From Mycobacterium gordonae (GTDB lineage: Bacteria; Actinomycetota; Actinomycetes; Mycobacteriales; Mycobacteriaceae), in contig NZ_CP070973.1 of NCBI RefSeq assembly GCF_017086405.1, forward strand, positions 4,868,739 to 4,932,738: 64,000 bases of DNA. The letters run 5' to 3'. Below, piece after piece: positions 43,406 to 52,300 of the stretch; the stretch's first letter is position 1; each line of letters begins with the position of its first letter. The notes beneath the pieces were generated by a model. The model saw nothing but the letters and a program-made list of their open reading frames with translations. It had not been told where the DNA came from and ran no database searches. Position numbers and translations under genes: made by a program.

Positions 43406-44464
43406 ATGAGCACAGCCAGCCCGGACCGTCCCCTGCGCGTCATCCAATGGACGACGGGAAACATCGGGCGCCGCTCCTTGCACGCCATCATCGGACGTCC
43501 GGACCTGGAACTAGTCGGCGGCTATGCCCACGGGACGGACAAGGTCGGTGTCGATGCCGCCGAGCTGGCGGGCTGGCCGGAGCCGACCGGGGTGCGGGCC
43601 ACCAGCGACATCGCCGCGCTGATCGCGTTGGGTGCTGACGCGTGTTGCTATAACCCGTTGTGGCCCAACATCGATGAGCTGGTGCGGTTGCTGGAAGCAG
43701 GGGTCAACGTGTGCACCAGCGCGGCCTGGATCACCGGCGGCAAGCAGACGGCGCAGGACCGTGAGCGCATCGTCGCTGCCTGCGAACGCGGCAATTCGAC
43801 CATCTTCGGCAGCGGCGCGCACCCGGGAATGACGAACATGGTCGGCATGGTGCTGTCCGCGTCCTGCGAGCGCGTCGACGAGATCCGGATCACCGAGTCG
43901 GTCGACTGCTCCACCTACGAGTCGGCGGGAACCCAGACGGCGATGGGCTTCTCGCAGGACCCCGACACGCCGGGACTGGCCGAGAGCGTGCGACGGGAAA
44001 GCGAAGTGTTCGCCGAGTCCGCCGCGATGATGGCCGATGCCATCGGTGCCCGACTGGACCGGATGACCTTCGACGTCACATTCACCGCCGCTACCGGAGA
44101 CACCGATCTGGACTTCATGACGATCCCCGCCGGAACGGTCGGCGGCGTCTACGGATATCACCGCGGCTGGCAAGGTGACCGCAACGTCGTCAGCGTCGGA
44201 TTCAACTGGACGATGGGCGATCACGTCGTCCCACCCAAGCCGCTCGAGCACGGGCACGTCATCCAGGTGTTCGGGTTGCCCAACATGCGCACGGTGCTGC
44301 ACTGTCTGCCGCCGAAAGACTGGACCGAACCCGGCTTCATGGGCCTGGGCATGATCTACACGGCGATGCCGGTCACCAACGCCATCCCCGCGGTGGTAGC
44401 CGCCAGGCAGGGCATCGTGACGCTCGCGGACCTGCCGCCGGTTACCGGCCGGGTGGCGCGCTGA
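43406..44464 (+). CDS. Dihydrodipicolinate-reductase-like NAD(P)-binding oxidoreductase
   Basis: A 352-aa protein with an N-terminal Rossmann fold (RVIQWTTGNIGRRSLHAI) and an overall layout like the DapB_N/2,4-diaminopentanoate dehydrogenase-like proteins common in mycobacteria. The central catalytic region is around GSGAHPGMTNMVG. Such proteins are often annotated near lipid or steroid genes without a known substrate. The RBS AAAGGAG before ATG 43406 is strong. It follows the PE-PPE gene by 54 bp and could be co-transcribed with the lipid locus, but nothing in the TPP pathway clearly needs it. Confidence 0.82.
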   Translation: MSTASPDRPLRVIQWTTGNIGRRSLHAIIGRPDLELVGGYAHGTDKVGVDAAELAGWPEPTGVRATSDIAALIALGADACCYNPLWPNIDELVRLLEAGVNVCTSAAWITGGKQTAQDRERIVAACERGNSTIFGSGAHPGMTNMVGMVLSASCERVDEIRITESVDCSTYESAGTQTAMGFSQDPDTPGLAESVRRESEVFAESAAMMADAIGARLDRMTFDVTFTAATGDTDLDFMTIPAGTVGGVYGYHRGWQGDRNVVSVGFNWTMGDHVVPPKPLEHGHVIQVFGLPNMRTVLHCLPPKDWTEPGFMGLGMIYTAMPVTNAIPAVVAARQGIVTLADLPPVTGRVAR

Positions 44465-44635
44465 TTGTGCCGCTGGGCATCCGAGCGCAACCCCGGGGAA
44501 CGTTGGCGTCCACTAACGGTTAACATACTTAGCCGAGCAAACATTCTGCCGGATTTGTCGTGCCGGGGAAGCACGCTCTCCCGCGGGGTGTTGCAACCCT
44601 GAGTTGGGGCAGGAGACTCGTAAAGGGCGGTGGCG

Positions 44636-45091
44636 ATGAAGGCTGGTGCGATCGCGGGTCCCACTACCCGCTTGCTGCGGAAGGCGTGGATACCTCTGGT
44701 TCTGGTGGTGGTGCTCGCCGTCGCGGGACTGGTGGTGTCCCGGCTGCACAAGATCTTCGGGTCCGAGGACCTCAACGCCAACGCCGGCGCGGGCATCGAG
44801 ATCGTGCAGTTCAACCCCAAGATCGTCAAGTACGACATCTTCGGGCCCGCCGGAGCCATCGCGAACATCAACTACTGGGACGCCGACGCCAACACCCACC
44901 AGGTCAACGCCGCGCCGCTGCCGTGGTCGTTCACCATCTCGACGACGCTGCCCTCGGTGAGCGCCAACATCATGGCCCAGAGCGACGGCAGCCGGATCGG
45001 CTGCCGCATCACCGTCGACAACGTGGTGAAGGAAGAGAAACAGTCCGACGGCGTCAATCCCCAGACCTTCTGCCTGGTGAAGTCGGCATGA
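44636..45091 (+). CDS. MmpS-family accessory protein
   Basis: A 151-aa membrane-anchored protein: an N-terminal helix (about residues 16-36, WIPLVLVVVLAVAGLVV) and a periplasmic beta-domain with the MmpS hallmarks KYDIFGPAGAIANINYWD, LPWSFTISTT, GCRITVDNVV and a terminal FCLVKSA. The GTG two codons earlier is too close to the AAAGGG for use, so ATG 44636 is chosen. Its stop overlaps the start of the MmpL gene (ATGA). MmpS4 and MmpS5 work with MmpL4 and MmpL5 in siderophore export. Confidence 0.92.
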   Translation: MKAGAIAGPTTRLLRKAWIPLVLVVVLAVAGLVVSRLHKIFGSEDLNANAGAGIEIVQFNPKIVKYDIFGPAGAIANINYWDADANTHQVNAAPLPWSFTISTTLPSVSANIMAQSDGSRIGCRITVDNVVKEEKQSDGVNPQTFCLVKSA

Positions 45092-47994
45092 GCGACCTCA
45101 ACCACAGATCTGCCGCCGACGACACCACGCCGATCGCCGTCCAACCCCCCGCCACCGAAGAGCGCCGCCACCGGCCCCTCATCCCTCACACCATCCGCAT
45201 CTTCGCGGTGCCGATCATCATCGCGTGGGTGGTGCTGACCGTCCTGGTCAACGTCATCGTTCCGACGCTGGAAAAGGTCAGCGAACAACATTCGGCGCCG
45301 ATGACGCCGGAGGACGCACCGTCCATGGTGGCGATGATGCGACTGGGCCACAATTTCAAGGAATTCGATTCCAACAGCACGGTGATGATCGTGCTGGAGA
45401 GCAAGCAGCCCCTCGGCGATGACGCACACCGCTACTACGACAACGTGATCCGCCAGCTGCGCCAGGATCACGAGCACATTCAGCACATCCAGGACTTCTG
45501 GGGTGACCGGCTGACCGCGGCGGGAGCCCAGAGCGCCGACGCCAAGGGCGCCTACGTGATGCTGAACCTCGCCGGCAACCAGGGCACCACGCTGGCCAAC
45601 GATTCCGTGGAAGCCGTCCGAAAGGTGTTGGAGCACAACCCGCCACCACCCGGGGTGAAGTCCTACGTGACCGGGCCCGCGGCGCTGTCCGACGACATGC
45701 ACATCATCGGCAACGCCAGTCTGGCCACCATTACGCTGTTCACCCTCGGTGCGATCGCGCTCATGCTGTTGCTGGTCTACCGATCGATCGTCACCACCCT
45801 GGTCCAGCTGTTCATGACCTTCGTCGCGCTGGCCTCGTCACGCGGAATCGTGGCAGTCCTGGGCTACCACAACGTCTTCGGCCTCACCACGTTCGCCGCC
45901 AACATCCTGACCATGCTGGCGATCGCCGCGGGCACCGACTACGGCATCTTCCTGATCGGACGCTATCAGGAGGCGCTGCGCGCGGGTGAGGATCGAGAAG
46001 GCGCTTACTACACCACCTTTCGCGGGGTGGCTCCGGTCGTCCTGGGCTCGGGCCTGACCATTGCCGGCGCCACGTACTGCCTGAGCTTCACCCGGCTGCC
46101 CTGGTTCAACACCATGGGCGCGCCGGTGGCGATCGGCATGTTGGTGGTGGTGCTGGCCGGCGTCACACTGGGGCCAGCGGTGGTGTTCGCGGGCAGTAGG
46201 TTCCATCTTTTCGAATCCAGGAGCACGGCCCGGCAGGGGCGGCTGTGGCGGCGTGTCGGCACCGCGGTGGTGCGTTGGCCCGCACCAGTTTTGGCAGTCA
46301 GCGCCGCGATCGTCCTGATCGGGATGGTGGCCCTGCCGAGCTACGTGACGAGCTACAACGACCGGTACTATCTCCCGGCCTCCGCCCCGTCCAACCTCGG
46401 CCAGCAGGCCGCGGACCGGCACTTCTCACAAGCGCGGATGGACCCGGACATGCTGATGGTCGAGGCCGACCACGACATGCGCAACCCCGCCGACATGCTG
46501 GTGCTGGACCGGGTGGCCAAGAACGTGATGCGCACCGTCGGCATCGCCATGGTGCAGGACATCACCCGGCCGCTGGGCATCCCGATTCAGCACAGCTCCA
46601 TACCTTTTCAGAACAGCATGCAGAGCCAGACGACGATGCAGAACATGGCGTTCCTGCAGGACCGCATGAAGGACATCACCAAGATGGCCGACGAGATGCA
46701 GTTCATGATCGAAACCATGGAACGCATGTACAAGGTGACGACGGAGCTGTCCAACGCCGCCGACGACAGCGCCAGAACCACCGCGGAGACCGCCGAGATC
46801 ACCAACCGGCTGCGGGACCACATCGCCGACTTCGACGATTTCTGGCGTCCGATCCGCAGCTACTTCTACTGGGAGAAGCACTGCTTCGACATTCCCATCT
46901 GCTGGTCGTTGCGGTCGCTGTTCGAGTCGTTGGACGGATTCGACCAATTGGCAGGGCAATTCGACTTGCTGACCAAGGACATCCAACGCACGGCGGATGC
47001 CACCCGCTCGATGCTGGTGCTGATCCCGCCGATGATCACCACGATGAAGACGACGAAATCCCTCACGCTGACCATGCAGGCGACGTTCTCGGCGATGCTG
47101 GACCAGATGAAGGCGCTGAGCGACACCGCCGTCGTCATGGGCCAGAGTTTCGACGCCGCCAAGAACGACGACTTCTTCTACCTGCCGCCCGAGGCGTTCG
47201 ACAACCCGGATTTCCAGACGGGCCTGCGCATGTTCCTGTCGCCGGACGGCAAGTCAGCGCGATTCTTCATCACTCACCAGGGCGATCCGATGACGCCGGA
47301 AGGCATTTCCCGCGTCGACGCCGAACGGACCGCCGCGCAGGAGGGACTCAAGCAATCCTCCCTGTCCGACGCGAAGGTGTACCTGGGGGGCACCGCGGCG
47401 ACGTTCAAGGACATGCACGACGGCGCCAAGTACGACCTGATGATCGCCGTGGTGTCGGCGCTGACGCTGATCTTCATGATCATGCTGCTGTTGACCCGCA
47501 GCGTGGTGGCGGCGCTGGTGATCGTGGGCACCGCGGCCAGCTCCATCGCCGCCTCGTTCGGGTTGTCGGTGCTGATCTGGCAGGACCTGTTCGGCATCAA
47601 GATCCACTGGATCGTGATGGCCCTGTCGGTGATCATCCTGTTGGCCGTCGGCTCCGACTACAACCTGTTGCTGGTGTCCCGGTTCAAAGAGGAAATCCAT
47701 GCCGGGCTCAAGACGGGCATCATCCGGTCGATGGCCGGCACCGGCGGGGTGGTGACCGCTGCGGGCCTGGTGTTCGCCTTCACCATGGCGTCGATGCTCG
47801 GCAGTGACCTGCGGGTGCTCGGCCAATTCGGCTCCACCGTCTGTATCGGCCTGCTGCTGGACACCTTGATCGTGCGCACGCTGCTGATGCCCTCGATCGC
47901 GACGTTGCTGGGCCGGTGGTTCTGGTGGCCGCAGGTGGTGCATCCCAGGGGCAGCGACAATGTGTTCGTCCCGGCCAAGGCGGTACCCCGCTGA
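45088..47994 (+). CDS. MmpL transporter, MmpL4/MmpL5 type
   Basis: A 968-aa RND transporter. The first helix bundle contains Asp284-Tyr285 (AGTDYGIFLIGRY) and the second Asp857-Tyr858 (GSDYNLLLVSRF). Between about residues 511 and 711 lies a Met-rich coiled-coil insertion with a Cys pair (EKHCFDIPICW), characteristic of MmpL4/5 and absent from the lipid-type MmpL upstream. Relatives export carboxymycobactin or mycobactin and some drugs. It is translationally coupled to mmpS. No TetR/MarR regulator gene is adjacent. Confidence 0.93.
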   Translation: MSDLNHRSAADDTTPIAVQPPATEERRHRPLIPHTIRIFAVPIIIAWVVLTVLVNVIVPTLEKVSEQHSAPMTPEDAPSMVAMMRLGHNFKEFDSNSTVMIVLESKQPLGDDAHRYYDNVIRQLRQDHEHIQHIQDFWGDRLTAAGAQSADAKGAYVMLNLAGNQGTTLANDSVEAVRKVLEHNPPPPGVKSYVTGPAALSDDMHIIGNASLATITLFTLGAIALMLLLVYRSIVTTLVQLFMTFVALASSRGIVAVLGYHNVFGLTTFAANILTMLAIAAGTDYGIFLIGRYQEALRAGEDREGAYYTTFRGVAPVVLGSGLTIAGATYCLSFTRLPWFNTMGAPVAIGMLVVVLAGVTLGPAVVFAGSRFHLFESRSTARQGRLWRRVGTAVVRWPAPVLAVSAAIVLIGMVALPSYVTSYNDRYYLPASAPSNLGQQAADRHFSQARMDPDMLMVEADHDMRNPADMLVLDRVAKNVMRTVGIAMVQDITRPLGIPIQHSSIPFQNSMQSQTTMQNMAFLQDRMKDITKMADEMQFMIETMERMYKVTTELSNAADDSARTTAETAEITNRLRDHIADFDDFWRPIRSYFYWEKHCFDIPICWSLRSLFESLDGFDQLAGQFDLLTKDIQRTADATRSMLVLIPPMITTMKTTKSLTLTMQATFSAMLDQMKALSDTAVVMGQSFDAAKNDDFFYLPPEAFDNPDFQTGLRMFLSPDGKSARFFITHQGDPMTPEGISRVDAERTAAQEGLKQSSLSDAKVYLGGTAATFKDMHDGAKYDLMIAVVSALTLIFMIMLLLTRSVVAALVIVGTAASSIAASFGLSVLIWQDLFGIKIHWIVMALSVIILLAVGSDYNLLLVSRFKEEIHAGLKTGIIRSMAGTGGVVTAAGLVFAFTMASMLGSDLRVLGQFGSTVCIGLLLDTLIVRTLLMPSIATLLGRWFWWPQVVHPRGSDNVFVPAKAVPR

Positions 47995-48013
47995 CTCGGC
48001 CGGGCCACGCACC

Positions 48014-48937
48014 CTAGACCGGCACCAGCAGCCAGGGCACCGCGAGCTTCGTCACGTCGGCGATCAGCGCGTCCGAGGTGGGCGCCTCGGGGTCATTCGA
48101 GCGGGTTCGCGTCATCACCGCCAACAAAACTCGCTCGCCGTGCGGCCCGGAAGCGACCCCGATGTCATTGGTGCTCGCGTAGTCACCAGAACCGGTCTTG
48201 TCCGCGATTGACCATCCGGGCGGCAAGCCCGCGCGGATGCGGCGGTCCCCCGTGACGATGGTGCGCATCCACTCCTCCAGTTGGGCCCGGTGCGGTGCGT
48301 CCAGAACATCCCCGGTGAGCATGGTGAGGAAGCCGGTGCCCATCGCCCGGGGGCTGGTGGTGTCCCGTGGGTCGCCCGGATAGGCGGTGTTCAGCTCGGT
48401 TTCCCAGCGCACCATCGACGTCCGGTCATCGCCGACCGAACGGGCGAACGCGGTCACCGACGGCGGGCCGCCCAACATGGCGAGCATCAGGTTGGTTGCG
48501 GTGTTGTCGCTGTGCCGCACCGCCGCCGCACACAGCTCCGAAAGCGGCATTCGTTCGCCGATGTGGGCTTTGGTGACCGGTGAGGCGACGGGGACGGCAG
48601 CGGCGGGGTCGATGTAGACGGTGTCGGTGAGCCGCAGTTCACCGCGCTGATCTTGCTGCAAGATCTGGGCTGCCACATAGGCCTTGAACGTCGAGCAGGT
48701 GGCGAACATGTCGTCAGCGCGATAACCCAGCTCGCGTCCGGAAGCCGGATTCAGTCCGAACAGTCCGATCGAGGCGTTGGAGCTCGCCTCGAGCGCGGCG
48801 AGGCGGGCGTCGATCGGCGGCCACGGTTCCTCGGTGTCCAACAGGATCGGGGGGTCGGGCCGCCGCGGATTCCCGGCGGCCACCGCCGCCGTCAAGGCGG
48901 CAGCGGCCACGATCATTCGTCGGCGGGGAAGACCCAT
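48014..48937 (-). CDS. Class A serine beta-lactamase
   Basis: 307 aa. The N-terminus LPRRRMIVAAAALTAAVAA suggests a Tat signal, as for mycobacterial BlaC. Class A motifs are STFK (Ser82, Lys85), SDN (143-145), ExxLN (Glu179 to Asn183) and KTG (247-249). The Asn in SDN differs from the Gly in M. tuberculosis BlaC (SDG). ATG 48937 follows CGAGGAG; in-frame sequence upstream to 49090 is not signal-like. Its stop is 19 bp from that of the convergent mmpL. Confidence 0.92.
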   Translation of the reverse strand: MGLPRRRMIVAAAALTAAVAAGNPRRPDPPILLDTEEPWPPIDARLAALEASSNASIGLFGLNPASGRELGYRADDMFATCSTFKAYVAAQILQQDQRGELRLTDTVYIDPAAAVPVASPVTKAHIGERMPLSELCAAAVRHSDNTATNLMLAMLGGPPSVTAFARSVGDDRTSMVRWETELNTAYPGDPRDTTSPRAMGTGFLTMLTGDVLDAPHRAQLEEWMRTIVTGDRRIRAGLPPGWSIADKTGSGDYASTNDIGVASGPHGERVLLAVMTRTRSNDPEAPTSDALIADVTKLAVPWLLVPV

Positions 48938-49306
48938 GATGCTCCTCGGGTGGGGGACAAAGCTCACCGACGTTACCGGCGACGGTGACGGAAGCCGGGG
49001 CCGGCGCGGCGAGCTGTGGCGAGCGTCACGCGGGATCGCCATTTGAATACAAAATTCGCGACTGGGCACATTGCACTGCGAAATAGGCATTCTGCACAGG
49101 TATTTTAGGCATTGTGCACAGATTCATTAAGCAGAATGCACAGCCACAGTAGGAATCTGGCCAGTCCCCTGACGTCACCCATATGCGCGTGTACAAATTA
49201 TGTCGATACGCGGTGCAGGTACGGGTTGCGCAATAAACTTACCCCTAAATTGACGCTGCCGTCGATGGGGTTTCGGCGGCTTATGGTCTGAGCAAAGGGC
49301 GCACAG
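48938..49306. promoter_or_regulatory. Divergent region between beta-lactamase and PPE genes
   Basis: 369 bp without a recognisable gene. Its middle (49030-49150) is A/T-rich and carries the repeated TAGGCATTSTGCACAG element annotated separately. Promoters for both outward genes must lie here; none can be assigned confidently. Confidence 0.5.
49084..49143. repeat. Repeated TAGGCATTSTGCACAG element upstream of PPE gene
   Basis: TAGGCATTCTGCACAG (49084-49099) and TAGGCATTGTGCACAG (49106-49121) differ at one base and are 22 bp apart, two helical turns. A partial third copy, AGAATGCACAG, ends at 49143. The pattern is what a cooperative regulator site would look like. Confidence 0.5.
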
Positions 49307-52300
49307 TTGAGCTTTTTCATTCTTCCGCCGGAGGTCAACTCCGCTTTGTTGCACGCTGGTGCGGGGCCAGAACCCATGCTGGCGGCCGCGACCGCCTGGG
49401 AGGGGTTGTCCGCCGAGCTGAGCACGGCGGCGACGGAGTTCTCGTCGGTGACCTCCGGGCTGGTGTCCGGGTCATGGCAGGGCGCCTCGGCCGCGGCAAT
49501 GGCCGCGGCGGCGGCCCCGTACGCGGGGTGGTTGGACGCGGCGGCAGCCGCCGCCGAGTCGTCCGCAGCGCAGGCCAGGGCGGTGGTGGCCGCCTTCGAA
49601 GCGGTGCTGGCCGCCGCGGTGCGCCCGGAGGTCATTGCCGGGAACCGGTCGCAGTTCGTCGCGTTGGCGCTGTCCAATATCTTTGGCCAGAACACTCCGG
49701 CCATCGCGGCCACGGAGTTCGACTACGAGCTGATGTGGGCCCAGGACGTGGCCGCCATGGCCGGCTACCACCTCAATGCCTCTGCGGTGGCGTCGGCGTT
49801 GCAGACGTTCACCGAGCCGGCGCAGGCGCTTGGCGGGCTTCCGAACGTGGTGAGCGCCGCCAGTACTGCAGCTGCGGCGGCCCAAGGATTTCTCACCTCG
49901 GGTACCGCGAGCCTGGCTAGGGGTGCGCTCGGCGCGGCTAGCGGCCCGGCCTTACTCAATCCGGGCAGATTGCTTTCCGGTTTGCTCGGCGCGACCGGTG
50001 GTCCCTCCTTCGACCTCTTCCCGATCACCCTTCCCCTCGAACTGAACGTCGCAGGAGCCGTCGGCCCGATCACCATCGAACCGATTCAGATCCTTCCGAC
50101 CATCCCACTGAACTTCCACCAGACCTTCCTGCTGGGACCGCTGACCGTTCCACCGATCCACGTCCCGGCAATCCCGTTGGTGGACTTCAGCATTCCGATC
50201 GACATCGGCCCCCTGAGGGTGTCGCCCATCACCCTGGTGCCGGCCATCGAGTTCCCCAGCCAGATCATCACAATTCCCGGATTCAACCTGGTGCCGGGCG
50301 GCATTCAAACGTCCGGGCTGTGGGCGGGGCCCCTCTTGCTGAGTCAGGGCGTCTTCATCAACCCGGGCGTCAATCCCATTGCCGCGCAACTGAGCTACAC
50401 GACCCCTGCGCTCACCCTGTTTCCGGGCGGTTTGAGCATCCCCGATGCACCGCTGCACTTCGATGTCGGTATCAAGGCCGGCACCGGGGCCTTCACCATC
50501 CCCGGCTTCTCCCTGCCCGAGAATGCCATTCCGCTGACGATCAGCACGGCCGGCCAGATCGACGGCTTCAGCACGCCGAGAATCACTATCGACGCAATCC
50601 CTGCGTCATTGGACACCGTCGTCCGCGCCGATCGCGTGGTGCCCCTGTTCCCACTTCCGTCGATTCCGCTCACGATCACGGCCAACGGCACCGTGGGACC
50701 CGTCCACGTCGCACCCATCGCCATACCGCAGGCGCACGCCGCGATCACCAACGCGACCGTCAGCATCGGCAGCTTCACCGTTCCCGAGATCGCCATTCCG
50801 CAGATACCGCTGCATGCGACGGGCACCGTGGCCCTGGCCCAGAACACCATTTCCTCGGTCAACCTTCTCGACCCGCTCAGTTTCACCGGGCAGCTCCAGC
50901 TCGGCCCGATCAGCGGCCCGAACGCGCACATCGACATCGCCAGCATGAGTCTGGGCAGCGGCCTGCCCTCTCTTGTTCTGAGAAACATCAATGTCGCGGT
51001 CGACGCCCTTTTCTACGGCCCGCAGACTCTCGATCTGGCGACCACCCCACTGGCACTGCCCGACATCAGCATTCCCGCACAGAACATCCTCACTCTGGGC
51101 CTGGGCGGCGGCATCGATCCCATGACGTTGCTCCCGGGTGGCCTCACATTCCCGGAGAACTCGGTCAGCCTCACCAATTTCTCCGTCGGCTCAGATCCGT
51201 TCACCGTTTTTCCGGACGGCTTCCGCATCGATCAGTTCCCCTTCAAAATCAACGCCACGGTGCTCTCCCCGACCCCGGTGCCCACCACCGGCAGCGTCGG
51301 TCCCATCCATATTCCGGCGGCGCCGCTCATCCAGCCGATCCGTGCGGGCGGAACCGGCACCATCAACCTGAACCTCGGCTTACCCACTATTCCCACCCCC
51401 GCTATCGGCCTGGGCTTGAACGGCATCACGAACTATGGGTTCATCACGCACGAGCCCATTGTCATTCCGCCGTTCGGCACCTCCGGAACCTTTGCCACCG
51501 AACCAATCGGTATCAACGTCAACATCGGTTCCATACCGTTCACTCTCCGGGGCATACCGGTGATAGGCGGACAACTCGAAGGAAACGTTTTCGCCTTCGT
51601 CGTCAATCAGGGTATCGATGCAATGACGGTGCCGCTCGATTTCATGACGTCCTCCATCGCCATTCCGCCGCTTTCTCTGGGCGGGTCGATTCCAATCGAT
51701 ATTCCATTGGACATCGTCTCCGCCGCCACCATCCCGGGCATCGGCTATACACAGTCGATTCCACTCAACTTCGCGACAGAAATACCGCAGTTCACCATTC
51801 CCGAAACACTTATTCCCGCAATCCCGATCGGATCGAACCTCGCCCTGCCGGGGAGCATCGGGCCGCAACTGGGCGACGTGGTGACTTCCGGTGCGACCTG
51901 GCTCCAGCAGCAATTGATGAACGCGGGACTGGGCAACGTCGGTGTGTACAACTTCGGCAGCGGCAACCTGGGCAGCCTCAACCTCGGCAACGGCAACATC
52001 GGCAGCTACAACCTGGGTGGCGGCAATATCGGCGATGCCAACATCGGTTGGGGCAACGGTGCTTTAGGCGCCATGGTGGGCAAGAATGTCGGCCTCGGCA
52101 ACGCCGGGTCGGGCAACTTCGGGTTCGGCAACGCCGGGTCGGGCAACATCGGTTTCGGCAATACCGGCACCGGCAACGTCGGCATCGGCCTGGTCGGCGA
52201 CAACCAGAACGGTTTCGGCGGTTGGAACTCCGGGACCGGCAACATCGGCCTGTTCAACTCCGGCACCAACAACGTCGGATTCTTCAACTCGGGCAGCAAC

